30,820 nucleotides of DNA from JAVBOF01 sp031550915 (GCA_031550915.1 JAVBOF010000088.1:1-30820); one strand, 5' to 3'. Shown: positions 1 through 8,219, counted from the stretch's first letter. Numbers and translations: made by a program. The notes: a model not told the origin generated them from the sequence alone.

Positions 1-191
1 GACGTGTTTTTTGAAAGGATAGTTATTCCGCGTTCCCTCTCGATATCACCTGAATCCATGACACGCTCTTGTACTTTTGCATGATCGCCAAACGCTCCGC
101 TCTGTTTCAAAAGCTGATCCACCAAAGTTGTTTTTCCGTGGTCTACATGTGCTATTATTGCAATGTTCCTAATATCCTGCCTGTTTCCCAT
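1..191 (-). CDS. typA: Ribosome-associated GTPase TypA/BipA, N-terminal part (cut by window edge)
   Basis: Only the first 63 or so codons are present. The translation opens MGNRQDIRNIAIIAHVDHGK and continues into the Walker A/G1 lysine-threonine-threonine, then a segment ending in RVMDSGDIERERGITI, which is the switch I region typical of TypA/BipA. The family is a translational GTPase that binds the 70S ribosome and helps 50S assembly, mainly at low temperature and under stress. The start is supported by a purine-rich AGAGAGG site just upstream. EF-G, LepA and TetM share the G1 motif, but the IRNIAIIAHVDHGKTT plus RVMDSGD pattern fits TypA best. The leader carries a promoter and a terminator-like hairpin, described separately. 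Confidence 0.93.
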   Translation of the reverse strand, partial: MGNRQDIRNIAIIAHVDHGKTTLVDQLLKQSGAFGDHAKVQERVMDSGDIERERGITILSKNT

Positions 192-215
192 AAAACCTCT
201 CTGCTCTAAATAATC

Positions 216-240
216 AAAAAACGGGCCCTTTCGGCGCCCG
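216..240 (-). terminator. Intrinsic terminator hairpin inside the typA leader (possible attenuator)
   Basis: On the minus strand the arms CGGGC and GCCCG (one bulged G, inner CC/GG pairs) close on a GAAA tetraloop and are followed by six T. This is a textbook Rho-independent terminator. It lies downstream of a near-consensus promoter and ends about 24 bases before the typA start codon, so typA transcripts must pass through it. It therefore looks like a leader attenuator rather than an end-of-gene terminator. Confidence 0.8.
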
Positions 241-268
241 GAGATATCTGCATAACCAAGCCATAAGA

Positions 269-297
269 ATAATAGCACGCTGCAAAACTCCTGTCAA
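269..297 (-). promoter_or_regulatory. Sigma-A type promoter of typA
   Basis: Minus strand: TTGACA (292-297), a spacer of exactly 17 bases, then TATTAT (269-274). Transcription would start near 262, about 70 bases upstream of the typA start and about 20 bases before the terminator hairpin. Confidence 0.8.
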
Positions 298-370
298 CGC
301 GAAAGCCGCGGACTTGTTTGCTTTTAATTTTACCGCCCAGGTGAAAATTAACCCTACGGCATAGTTTTTC

Positions 371-416
371 GCACAATAAAACGGAGAACCTGAAAATGCG
401 CTCCGTCCTATTGTGT
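371..416 (-). terminator. Inverted repeat, probable terminator of the Fn3 gene
   Basis: Outer arms CACAATA/TATTGTG and inner arms CGGAG (382-386)/CTCCG (401-405) form a long imperfect hairpin. On the minus strand the inner stem is followed by TTTTATT. It lies downstream of the minus-strand Fn3 gene. The rest of 298-577 shows no convincing gene; a 77-codon frame there (206-439) has no ribosome binding site and overlaps the typA promoter and hairpin. Confidence 0.45.
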
Positions 417-577
417 TGCATTATTAAGTTTAATCCCATTCGGAGTTTAACACTTCATAGTGCGTTTCAGCTAAACTAATCATTAACTTGTCACGCTTTA
501 TTCAAAAAGACTCAAGACTCCGTCACGCACTTTTATACTTAGTATCATCGAATTCGCCTATCGAATACGCACACCGC

Positions 578-2143
578 CTAATTGTAATGCCAGTTGTTCA
601 TGCAATCCATCGGCACCTGTATGACAAGGGAAATGAAAGGCGACGGCACACCCACATTGTTGACGGCGCGTACACGTATGAAATAATTTGCCGGATACTG
701 CAAATTTGTCGGCTTAGTTATGTTCGGGTGGTTCAGGGTATCATACGTGTAGGTTAACGGATTCAACTGCGTTGGCGTCCCGTTAAATGTCGTGACCTTA
801 TAATATTGCCATATAGCAGAGATAGAGTTCATATAAACATCGTATTTCTCCGCGCCGGGAACAGCATTCCACACTGCCGAAAAACCACCCTTGCCTGCGC
901 CTAGATCCACATTAAAGCTCTTGACTAATCCGTACAAATTCCCGCTCATAGCTGCGGGCCTTCCCAGCGCAGCATAAGGTCCAAATTCCTGCGGCTGGCT
1001 TTCCGATGCCCCAATATTATATGTAAACCTCGTCCTTAGTGTACTGCCCTTAGGCGCTTCGATATAAAAAAACTTGCTGTCTATTGGAGCTAATTTATCG
1101 TCCTCTTTGACCCATGGGCCTCCGTTAAGGCTGTAATACTGGCTGTAGGCCGTTGCGTTCGGGCTATCATAAATTCTTTCAAACCAAATTTTAATATTGT
1201 TGGGATTTGATGCGCTTTGCTGCCAATCATAAAAATCATAATTGGGAGTGCCTTGTATTACAGGCGCGGCTAGAGTTTTTGCACCCTTTGCAGTACTCAA
1301 GGCTCCCGCATTGCCGTTGGAGTCCACCGCACAAACTTTGAAATAGTACATCGTGTTTGGATCTAAATCCTGTACATAAACGTAAGCAGCAGTCCAGTAG
1401 AACGCGAATACGAAGCCTGTGCTCGCATTATCCGAAATATAAACCATATATTTGTTCGCACCTGCCACTGCCGTCCATGTCATATATATCTCCGTGGATG
1501 AAATTGCACTGCATTGTGTTATAGACGGCGCTCCAAGCGTCGATGACCCCGGTGTGGGGGGCGGGGTTTGGACAGCGGTTGTCGGCGTTGGCGTTGGAAC
1601 GATCGGCGTTGGTGTTGGAATGATCGGTGTTGGTGTTGGAATGATCGGTGTTGGCGTTGGAACGATCGGTGTTGGCGTTGGAATGAATGGCGTCGATACA
1701 GCCGGCGGGGGTGTCACCGCGCCTTGTGGCGGGGGTGTTTGCTGTATCACCGTAGCCGGTGGCGGCGTAGGCTTAACCGCTGCTGCCTTCGTCTTTGCAT
1801 AGACCTGCGTACTCAATTTGCTCGTACCTTTAGAGGTTTTAACCGCAATCTTATAATAGTATTTCGTATTTGCCTTGAGCTTCTTAACGGTATACGTGTA
1901 ATACTTACTGCTTAGAGTAGTAAGCCTCACAAATTTGCTGCCGGATTTCTTGTATATAGTATAGCTCTTTGCCCCTCTAACTTTTTTCCAACTTAGCTTT
2001 ATGCTGCTGGAACTGAGCGCCGCCGCTTTAAATCCCTTCGGCGGCGGTGGCGCCGCGGCAAAGGATGTCGCCGGAAAAAAAGTCAAGCAGCATATCACTG
2101 CAAGCAGTAATGAAAAGTATTTTTTGTTTAACAATGTTTTCAT
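578..2143 (-). CDS. Secreted fibronectin type III repeat protein with Pro-Thr linker
   Basis: 521 residues. A lysine-rich start and hydrophobic stretch ending near residue 29 (FPATSFA-A) form a signal peptide. An Fn3 domain follows (about 35-118, with the usual KLSWKKVRGAKSYTIYKK and LKANTKYYYKI signatures). Next comes a Pro/Thr-rich linker (about 119-205) with five PTPTPI-type heptads, a second Fn3-like domain (about 205-293) and a less clear C-terminal region with another Fn3-like segment near 415-515. No LPXTG, SLH or catalytic motif is visible, so it is probably exported and either released or held by unseen contacts. The start is set by GGAGGG 6 bases upstream. It is divergent from the large regulator at 2423. 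The function is unknown; adhesion or polysaccharide binding is only a guess from the domains. Confidence 0.85.
   Translation of the reverse strand: MKTLLNKKYFSLLLAVICCLTFFPATSFAAAPPPPKGFKAAALSSSSIKLSWKKVRGAKSYTIYKKSGSKFVRLTTLSSKYYTYTVKKLKANTKYYYKIAVKTSKGTSKLSTQVYAKTKAAAVKPTPPPATVIQQTPPPQGAVTPPPAVSTPFIPTPTPIVPTPTPIIPTPTPIIPTPTPIVPTPTPTTAVQTPPPTPGSSTLGAPSITQCSAISSTEIYMTWTAVAGANKYMVYISDNASTGFVFAFYWTAAYVYVQDLDPNTMYYFKVCAVDSNGNAGALSTAKGAKTLAAPVIQGTPNYDFYDWQQSASNPNNIKIWFERIYDSPNATAYSQYYSLNGGPWVKEDDKLAPIDSKFFYIEAPKGSTLRTRFTYNIGASESQPQEFGPYAALGRPAAMSGNLYGLVKSFNVDLGAGKGGFSAVWNAVPGAEKYDVYMNSISAIWQYYKVTTFNGTPTQLNPLTYTYDTLNHPNITKPTNLQYPANYFIRVRAVNNVGVPSPFISLVIQVPMDCMNNWHYN
1583..1687 (-). repeat. Five tandem 21-base units encoding PTPTPI/V heptads
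   Basis: Five consecutive 21-base units (plus-strand starts at 1583, 1604, 1625, 1646 and 1667) differ only at a few silent or Ile/Val/Phe-changing positions. They encode the extended Pro-Thr spacer of the Fn3 protein. Being a multiple of three, unit gain or loss would change spacer length without breaking the frame. Confidence 0.9.
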
Positions 2144-2251
2144 GCTTACCCTCCAAAATATTATGCTTAAAAATCGATGTGGGAATGCCTATATTTTTCT
2201 AAAAAATTAGAGCGGGCCGCTATGTAATATTTTAGATATAAAAGGCTATTC

Positions 2252-2281
2252 TTTACATTTTTGCCTAAGTTATAGTAAAAT
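2252..2281 (+). promoter_or_regulatory. Candidate promoter of the MalT/BTAD regulator gene
   Basis: TTTACA (2252-2257), an 18-base spacer, then TAAAAT (2276-2281). The predicted start near 2288 falls inside the nested dyad at 2281-2315, leaving a leader of about 135 bases before the ATG at 2423. Confidence 0.4.
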
Positions 2282-2315
2282 GTATTGAACTCATCAATTT
2301 GATCGTTTCAATACA
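2281..2315. promoter_or_regulatory. 35-base nested dyad, candidate operator
   Basis: Outer 9-base arms TGTATTGAA (2281-2289) and TTCAATACA (2307-2315) enclose a second palindrome ATCAA-T-TTGAT (2293-2303). Both are centred on the same base, 2298. It overlaps the predicted start of the regulator transcript and lies between two divergent genes, as an operator would. There is no T-run, so it is not a terminator. Confidence 0.6.
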
Positions 2316-2422
2316 TCGCGCGATATTATTGGTATGACATTTCTGTCTATATAGATATTACAAGATCAAGTGTTAAATAAACGTTAAAAAAACGGTGTTA
2401 TTTTGATAAATTTGGTGATTTT

Positions 2423-5400
2423 ATGGAAAATATTCCTCTCGTCCGCACAAAACTTATCGTTCCGGAAATCCCCGAAGGAACTCTTTTTTGTGACAGGATC
2501 AAAAACCTGAATCTGACATCATATAGGGCCGTGTTCGTCGTTGCGCCCGCGGGATACGGCAAAACCACCGCCGTGCTGCTCTCATTACGGAACCAGCAAA
2601 AGCATACCCATTGGTACAGGGTAGAAAAAGAGGATTTTTCTCTGCCTATTTTTTACTCCCATTTAATACAAACGCTGTTTGGCACGGATGAAAACGCTTC
2701 GATCGAATCCTTACGAAGTCTTGCTAGTATCGGTCATATATCGGAGGAATACCCTTTGATAAATGCCGTAATTTGCCAGGATGCCTGGTCCAAGTTCTCG
2801 GACGCGGACGAAAGAATAAACCTGGTATTCGATGATTTTCATAACGTAGCCGGTAATTCTGCAATAACGGAAACTATAAGGTATTTCATTTCCAACATGC
2901 CTCCGAATATCAGCATATTCATTTTATCTCGCACATCTACAGGCATACGCACAGAGAGGCTTCAGATGATCGAGAATGTGTCCTTTGTCGATGAGGATGA
3001 TCTGAGGTTTGATGCGGATGAAATCGAGAAGTTAATTGATATACTGGATAAGCCGGAGCTCAGTAAAGATAAGGCGAAAAATCTTTTTGATGTTTCGGAG
3101 GGCTGGATAGCAGGTATAAATATGATGCTCCAGGCTCCAAACGCCGAATTCTCATGGATCAAGCCTTATGATAAGTCATATAGGCAGAATGTTTTTGATT
3201 ATCTAATGCAGGAGGCTTTCGAGGGACTTGATAGGGAATCGGTCCGGAATATGGCGCGGATTTCCTTGCTTTCAGATTTCAGCAGCGAAAGCTTGGCTGA
3301 TATCTTTGAAATTCCCAGCCCGTTGGATCTGATCGCCTGGTTTGAAAAGAATAATCTATACATCCAAAAAATAGGTGCGACCCCGGCGGTCTACAGATTT
3401 CATTCTCTTTTCAATAGTGCATTGCGCACAGCCCTGGAGGCTGAACTTACTTTTGCAGAGATCGAAGCCTTACATATCAAAGCAGCTGAATACTATCTTG
3501 TGCATGACAATTTCAAAGAGTCGATAGTCCATCTGTTATATGCCAATTGCACAGACATGGCTGTAAAGGTCGCAGAGCGCGAAGGGCAGCGTTTTATGGA
3601 TAACGGCGATATAGATTCCGCTGCTGTTTTGCTTCAGGCCATACCAAAACAATATGTTGAAGACAGTCCGACCCTTTTGATGATACTTGGCGCAACTCTA
3701 GTAAATACCGAAACGGATCAAAGCTATATAATCCTCCAAAGGGCCATAGCCGGGGCGGTTAAAAAAAGAGATATAGTCCTAGCAATAAAAACGCAGGGTT
3801 TGATGATATCGGTTTGCACCCAGCGCAACGATTACAAGAGCATAAAAGAGATCATATCCTATGTACCGCCTGTAAGAGCATTTATGTCGGGTAAAAACGC
3901 TCGAAAAATGCTCGTTATGAGCCTGTTTACCAAGGCGGTGGTCACAGACAAGATAAAACTGGCAAGGATACTAAAAAAGCGGGTTATGGCAATGGGCGTT
4001 AAGGGTGACCTTTGGGAATATGCAAATAATATGTCTAACGGGACTTTAAGCTATACATGCGGCGACCTTAAATCCGTTTTTAAGGTAACGGACAGCATAA
4101 CAAATCATAAGATAGCGCTTATCAATGACCGCTGGCGCTCTTTGGGGTTAAGCGTATGCATACATCTATCGGTCCTTTCAATGGATACCGATTCTTCTTC
4201 AAAGCTAATAGAAGAGCTGGCAGCAATGGGTGAAAAGTATGATTCCGATTATTGCAAGGCCTTTTCCTATTTCTTTTCTGCTTTTCTTAATTACCAGAAC
4301 CGTAATCTCCTCAATGCAGTTAAAGAGCTAGAAAACGCGGAAAATGTATACCGGCGCTATAAAAATATTGTAATGATGTCTGTCTCTAAAGTAATACGGT
4401 TTATGTGGATGGCGGAAGCCGGTTCAGATACTTTTTTGCCTGAAGTAGAAAAAGAGCTGGATACTCTGGATGCGCTTGCAGCCAACCACGGCTTCTTGGA
4501 ACTTGGTCAGATTGCCGTCGCCTCATTGATGACGAAAGCCGGGGATTATACCATTGCAGAAAAGCTCTTTACAAAGGCATATACGTCAGTCAAAGATAAG
4601 CTAATGGATCAAAGCGCATGCGGAGCGGCATCGAGGCTTGCAGATTTCTATTATCAAACCGAAAACATACAGAAGGAGTATGAATTTTTAAGGATCTTCG
4701 CAGAAAATGCTAAATCAGGCGGGTATGTCTATTTCCGTGAGATGAATTATACTGCCTTGACAAGGGTTTGTGCAAGATGCATTGAGCTGGGCTTGCAATC
4801 CGGACATATGCGATACATCCTTTCCCGTCATTTCGGCAGCAAATATGCGGCTATCCCGGCGGAGGAAGCGTCGAAGATCGCAGTTAATCCCAAAGCGGTA
4901 ATGCACGATACGGCTAAGCCCGCGAACGTAAATGTGCATTCTGTTCAGGTCACCCTTTTTGGCAGCTTCCGTCTTATCGTTGATGGTGACGAGATCTCAC
5001 CAAGCGTATGGAAGACTAGAAAGATAAGCGGAATAATCAAATATATACTGTCCAAACCCTTTGAATCAATACCCCGCGAAGTGCTGGCAGCTGCTTTATG
5101 GCCGGAATCCGATTCAAAAGCCGCTTCTACCTCGCTTCGGGTTGCGCTATACGAGCTTAGGAAAACATTATCGCGGCTTTGCATGGCTTTCAACAGCGAA
5201 AACGCTCTTATTTCAGAGCAAAAGGACGGGTTTCGCCTTTGTGATAGGCCTGCATTCATTGTGGATACCGATATTTTCAATGCATTGTATGAAAGCATTA
5301 AGGCTAAAAACCTGACGCATGAAGAAACAAAGAGAATATACAGGAAGATGGTGGATCTCTATAAAGGCGACTTTCTTGCGCACGATACTATAGACGACTG

Positions 5401-5665
5401 GACAGAGCTTTTACGTGAAAGATACAGGTCCATATTTTCTGAAGTAGCATATAAGCTTTTTGACATATATCTGACTGACGGTGAAATGGATGCCGCCGAA
5501 GGTGTCGCCCTGCGGCTAATGGAAATCGATCCACTGGACGATAAGGCTTGCAGTGCGTTGGTCAACCTGTATGATAATACAGGCCGTACCCATCAGGCCG
5601 CATCTTTAAGAAAACAGTTTGAAAAGAGGTTCCTGGCGGATATGGGCGTTAAACCAAGCCTATAG
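2423..5665 (+). CDS. MalT-type STAND ATPase regulator with C-terminal winged helix and BTAD domain
   Basis: 1080 residues. The N-terminus reads like the MalT/LuxR-family large regulators: LVRTKLIVPE at residues 6-15, Walker A APAGYGKTT at 41-49 and Walker B INLVFDDFH at 132-140. A long helical middle (about 350-830) resembles the TPR-like sensor arm of such proteins. The C-terminus is not a LuxR helix-turn-helix. Instead a winged-helix segment begins near 841 (VQVTLFGSFRL, then SLRVALYELRKTL) and a bacterial transcriptional activator domain runs from about 945 to the end. Members of this class are thought to oligomerise on binding ATP and a ligand, then activate transcription. The ligand is unknown. 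The ribosome binding site is weak (TTGGTGA). The neighbouring secreted protein genes are possible targets, by inference only. Confidence 0.9.
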   Translation: MENIPLVRTKLIVPEIPEGTLFCDRIKNLNLTSYRAVFVVAPAGYGKTTAVLLSLRNQQKHTHWYRVEKEDFSLPIFYSHLIQTLFGTDENASIESLRSLASIGHISEEYPLINAVICQDAWSKFSDADERINLVFDDFHNVAGNSAITETIRYFISNMPPNISIFILSRTSTGIRTERLQMIENVSFVDEDDLRFDADEIEKLIDILDKPELSKDKAKNLFDVSEGWIAGINMMLQAPNAEFSWIKPYDKSYRQNVFDYLMQEAFEGLDRESVRNMARISLLSDFSSESLADIFEIPSPLDLIAWFEKNNLYIQKIGATPAVYRFHSLFNSALRTALEAELTFAEIEALHIKAAEYYLVHDNFKESIVHLLYANCTDMAVKVAEREGQRFMDNGDIDSAAVLLQAIPKQYVEDSPTLLMILGATLVNTETDQSYIILQRAIAGAVKKRDIVLAIKTQGLMISVCTQRNDYKSIKEIISYVPPVRAFMSGKNARKMLVMSLFTKAVVTDKIKLARILKKRVMAMGVKGDLWEYANNMSNGTLSYTCGDLKSVFKVTDSITNHKIALINDRWRSLGLSVCIHLSVLSMDTDSSSKLIEELAAMGEKYDSDYCKAFSYFFSAFLNYQNRNLLNAVKELENAENVYRRYKNIVMMSVSKVIRFMWMAEAGSDTFLPEVEKELDTLDALAANHGFLELGQIAVASLMTKAGDYTIAEKLFTKAYTSVKDKLMDQSACGAASRLADFYYQTENIQKEYEFLRIFAENAKSGGYVYFREMNYTALTRVCARCIELGLQSGHMRYILSRHFGSKYAAIPAEEASKIAVNPKAVMHDTAKPANVNVHSVQVTLFGSFRLIVDGDEISPSVWKTRKISGIIKYILSKPFESIPREVLAAALWPESDSKAASTSLRVALYELRKTLSRLCMAFNSENALISEQKDGFRLCDRPAFIVDTDIFNALYESIKAKNLTHEETKRIYRKMVDLYKGDFLAHDTIDDWTELLRERYRSIFSEVAYKLFDIYLTDGEMDAAEGVALRLMEIDPLDDKACSALVNLYDNTGRTHQAASLRKQFEKRFLADMGVKPSL

Positions 5666-5745
5666 AAAATAATGGATAAGACTAAAGCCTGTCCATATTA
5701 CTTATATAAAATGTGTTTATTAAAATTCTTTACCGGACATTTAAA

Positions 5746-5943
5746 TTATATAGGCTGTAAGCCTTTTGCCCTTTCACAGGCTTCTTTACATGGATTGCAT
5801 TTTAAACTGGCGGACGGAAAAAACTCATCTCTTTGCAGCGATTCTTTAAAAATCCCGCAAACCGAATCATGCCAATAACAGTTTTCTAAACCACCCCTGC
5901 AATATTCGCCGTCCGGCACTTCTATCTGTACTGTTATAATCAT
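5746..5943 (-). CDS. Small cysteine-rich protein, possible metal-binding knuckle
   Basis: 65 residues from an ATG preceded by GGGAAGGGG at good spacing; an upstream in-frame ATG at 5991 lacks such a site. The protein opens MIITVQIEVPDGEYCRGG and has six cysteines at 15, 22, 29, 49, 52 and 56, plus a histidine at 25. The pattern IEVPDGEYC...C...C.IF...L......KC..C resembles small proteins seen in Clostridia and their phages, which probably bind zinc through the cysteines. I do not know a proven function. It sits convergent to the large regulator and alone in its transcription unit. An overlapping plus-strand frame (5672-5878) lacks a ribosome binding site and was rejected. Confidence 0.7.
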   Translation of the reverse strand: MIITVQIEVPDGEYCRGGLENCYWHDSVCGIFKESLQRDEFFPSASLKCNPCKEACERAKGLQPI

Positions 5944-6219
5944 TATCGGTACCCCTTCCCTATCATCGGCTCGATTTGAACATACTAACACTATGTATTA
6001 AATTTTCAGACGAAGTATTCACAAACAGACAGAAGAAATAAATAAAAGTCTCCAAACGTCTTAACCGAATGCTTTTTAGCGCGAACAATTGATCTTGAGG
6101 GCTGCAGATGCCCCTCTGTTTATACCACATTTCATCTTCATTAAGCTCTTAGATTCGTCCATTACTTTTTTTATACGCTTTTTATGCCTGTGTTGGCTAC
6201 ACACCAACTATTTTCCAAA

Positions 6220-6246
6220 ATAAAAACACCCATAAGGGTGTTTTTT
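6220..6246 (-). terminator. Terminator of the Met-Val tRNA unit
   Basis: On the minus strand ACACCC, loop TTAT, GGGTGT, followed by TTTTATTTT. It starts one base after the encoded CCA of tRNA-Val. Confidence 0.85.
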
Positions 6247-6322
6247 TGGTGGGAACAATTGGGCTCGAACCAATGACCCCCTGCTTGTAAGGCAGGTGCT
6301 CTCCCAGCTGAGCTATGCTCCC
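6247..6322 (-). tRNA. tRNA-Val (anticodon TAC)
   Basis: The 76-base cloverleaf has acceptor GGGAGCA/TGTTCCC with one G-T pair, D arm GCTCAGCTGGGAGAGC, anticodon stem CCTGC/GCAGG around loop CTTACAA, T arm ATTGG/CCAAT and discriminator A. The CCA end is encoded. Confidence 0.95.
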
Positions 6323-6348
6323 ATAAATAATGTGCGGCTATAACAATT

Positions 6349-6425
6349 TGGTAGCGGCGAACGGATTTGAACCGCTGACACTTCGGGTATGAACCGAATG
6401 CTCTAGCCAACTGAGCTACGCCGCC
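6349..6425 (-). tRNA. tRNA-Met, elongator (anticodon CAT)
   Basis: The 77-base cloverleaf begins GGCGGCGTAGCTCAGTTGGC, has anticodon stem TTCGG/CCGAA around TTCATAC, and an encoded CCA. The first acceptor pair is G-T, and the three G-C pairs that mark initiator tRNA are absent, so it is read as the elongator. It is followed by tRNA-Val after 26 bases in the same transcript. Confidence 0.93.
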
Positions 6426-6501
6426 ACAATGTTGACCTGCACAGCCGACTCCGGCTCTGCTCCGGCCGCAAACAATGTGGTTTGCAAGCCAGCTAACGGC
6501 T

Positions 6502-6530
6502 ATTATAGCGTTTTATATAAGATTAGTCAA
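6502..6530 (-). promoter_or_regulatory. Promoter of the Met-Val tRNA unit
   Basis: Minus strand TTGACT (6525-6530), 17-base spacer, TATAAT (6502-6507). With the terminator at 6220-6246 this completes a self-contained tRNA transcription unit. The remaining bases to 6719 show no supported gene. Confidence 0.88.
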
Positions 6531-6719
6531 GTGTAAATTACGATGTTGCCTATCTATTATAGCATGGTTTGGTATCCAGCTTCCGGCACAGCATCTGAAT
6601 CATTTAATACTGGTATTGTATCATACTGCTGTCAGCAATATAAGCGCCGAAATATGCCATGCCAAAGAATATCCATATGATCTTGAGAATATATACATCA
6701 CAAAGGAAATAACGTATCT

Positions 6720-6748
6720 TTGGCGAATATATCCTTGTCAATTATAAC
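6720..6748 (+). promoter_or_regulatory. Candidate promoter of the FG-GAP/Big_2 protein gene
   Basis: TTGGCG (6720-6725), 17-base spacer, TATAAC (6743-6748). The start would lie near 6755, giving a short leader of about 22 bases that contains the GGAGG ribosome binding site. Confidence 0.55.
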
Positions 6749-6776
6749 TATGTCTTTTCTACCATGGAGGTCAAAA

Positions 6777-8039
6777 ATGAAGAAAGCATCAAAATTACTG
6801 TCTCTGCTACTATGTGCCGCAATCATCTTGTGCGCCTCACCGAATATCTCCCTGGCGGATGTGCAAATGACGCCGCAAACGATATCCTCCGGTCATTCAT
6901 TGGATCTAAACGGTGACGGAATGCCCGATACGATAACGTTTGGAGGCGATACCGCAACGGGTAAATATACTGTTAATGTCGGCGGTTTTTCATTTGGAAT
7001 AGACTATTATTCGTATGATAGCTACACGGTCGCAACAGCCGATATCCTTACCGGAGATCAATACAAAGAAATCATCTTAACGTATGACCCCAATGTCGGC
7101 GGAACACCCGATATACGCAATTATGTGCTGAGGTATACCGGTACAGGGCTGATCGCGGCACAGGTATCCGGCCCCTACACTTCCGCAAGCGAACCAAATG
7201 TTGTTTTTACCCGCAGGGTGTCGCTTAAGTACGATACTGCCGGACATCTTTTTGCGGAAACATATGAAGGTACAAACCAGTACAATCTGCAGGACGGCTT
7301 TGTTCTACAGGGCATTGCGCGCAAGGAAGTGACGATCAACCGCTCTTCCGCTAATATTGCGGCAGGCAAAAAGTTGACTTTGAAAGCAACGGTCACCGGT
7401 TTTGAAAACACCGGCATAAAATGGACTTCTTCCAATACAAAGGTTGCAACGGTCGATGCCACCGGTAAAGTCACGGCGAAAGCATTCGGTAAAGCGGATA
7501 TCGTAGCAACTTCAAAATCCAATATGAACTATTTCGTTACCTGCAAACTGACGGTCTACCAGCACCCCGTCTCGCTGAAGAACGGATCACTTCCTGATCT
7601 TAATGGCGACAAAAAGCCGGATAAGATAACAATAACAACGAAAAAGGTCGATAGTAATACGCGCAGCGTCTCAATCAAGGTTGGTACAAAAACGGCATAT
7701 AGCTTCAAATACGGTACAGATGTCGGCGGATATTCACTCTTTTATGGAGATATCAATAAGTCCGACAAATACAAGGAACTATTTTTGCTCCTATATGGCT
7801 CGGATAACTCGGCCGATTATATGATCTTCCGTTATACCGGAAAAATCATCCAAAACGTAAAGGCAACCTTCAAATACTATGGCGATACATACAAAAACAA
7901 GCCATTCATAAGTTTTGATGGCCCTTCAAATCCTGTCCGCCTATATGGCAACGGCAGCTTCGCGCTATCTTATGAAAACGGCACCGGATATTCTTATCTG
8001 CTTTATAAGATGGATGGTAAATTAAATATCAAAAGATGA
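6777..8039 (+). CDS. Secreted protein with duplicated calcium-loop repeat flanking a Big_2 domain
   Basis: 420 residues from the ATG at 6777, chosen because GGAGG sits 6-7 bases upstream and the signal peptide (MKKASKLLSLLLCAAIILC, ending near residue 28) begins there. The frame extends 19 codons upstream, but without such a site. Two related modules (about 37-165 and 268-420) each start with an aspartate-rich loop, LDLNGDGMPD and LPDLNGDKKPD, like the calcium loops of FG-GAP/VCBS repeats. Each ends in a YTG segment. Between them lies a Big_2 Ig-like domain (about 185-262, with WTSSNTKVATVDATGKVTA). No anchor motif is seen. The role is unknown; the layout suggests an exported binding protein stabilised by calcium. 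Confidence 0.88.
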   Translation: MKKASKLLSLLLCAAIILCASPNISLADVQMTPQTISSGHSLDLNGDGMPDTITFGGDTATGKYTVNVGGFSFGIDYYSYDSYTVATADILTGDQYKEIILTYDPNVGGTPDIRNYVLRYTGTGLIAAQVSGPYTSASEPNVVFTRRVSLKYDTAGHLFAETYEGTNQYNLQDGFVLQGIARKEVTINRSSANIAAGKKLTLKATVTGFENTGIKWTSSNTKVATVDATGKVTAKAFGKADIVATSKSNMNYFVTCKLTVYQHPVSLKNGSLPDLNGDKKPDKITITTKKVDSNTRSVSIKVGTKTAYSFKYGTDVGGYSLFYGDINKSDKYKELFLLLYGSDNSADYMIFRYTGKIIQNVKATFKYYGDTYKNKPFISFDGPSNPVRLYGNGSFALSYENGTGYSYLLYKMDGKLNIKR

Positions 8040-8100
8040 CCGTATACACGTGTGAAACATGCGTTAACAGAGCCTTATAATTAAGTGAAATGCATATATA

Positions 8101-8134
8101 TGGCGTGGAGACCAGTCTCTATGCCAGTTTTTTT
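8101..8134 (+). terminator. Rho-independent terminator after the FG-GAP/Big_2 gene
   Basis: TGGCGT-GGAGA, loop CCAG, TCTCT-ATGCCA, then G and seven T: an 11-base-pair stem with two G-T pairs. Confidence 0.88.
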
Positions 8135-8190
8135 ATGCGCTTTTAAGTATCAGATTCATTGGCGACTGTAAATATATCTGCTCTCCCCCT

Positions 8191-8219
8191 TTGACATTAA
8201 CCATTTATTATGTTATGAT
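8191..8219 (+). promoter_or_regulatory. Strong extended -10 promoter of the DEAD-box helicase gene
   Basis: TTGACA (8191-8196), exactly 17 bases, TATGAT (8214-8219), with TG at 8211-8212 forming an extended -10. Transcription would start near 8226, leaving an untranslated leader of about 157 bases before the ATG. Confidence 0.88.

Noticed and set aside
206..439. 77-codon minus-strand frame upstream of typA
   Set aside because: It lacks a ribosome binding site, has no recognisable sequence and covers the typA promoter and terminator hairpin.
1452..1915. Long plus-strand frames opposite the Fn3 gene
   Set aside because: They are low-complexity shadows of the Pro-Thr repeat on the other strand, without ribosome binding sites.
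6475..6747. 90-codon plus-strand frame after the tRNA unit
   Set aside because: It starts inside the tRNA leader, overlaps the tRNA promoter and the next gene's promoter, and has no ribosome binding site.
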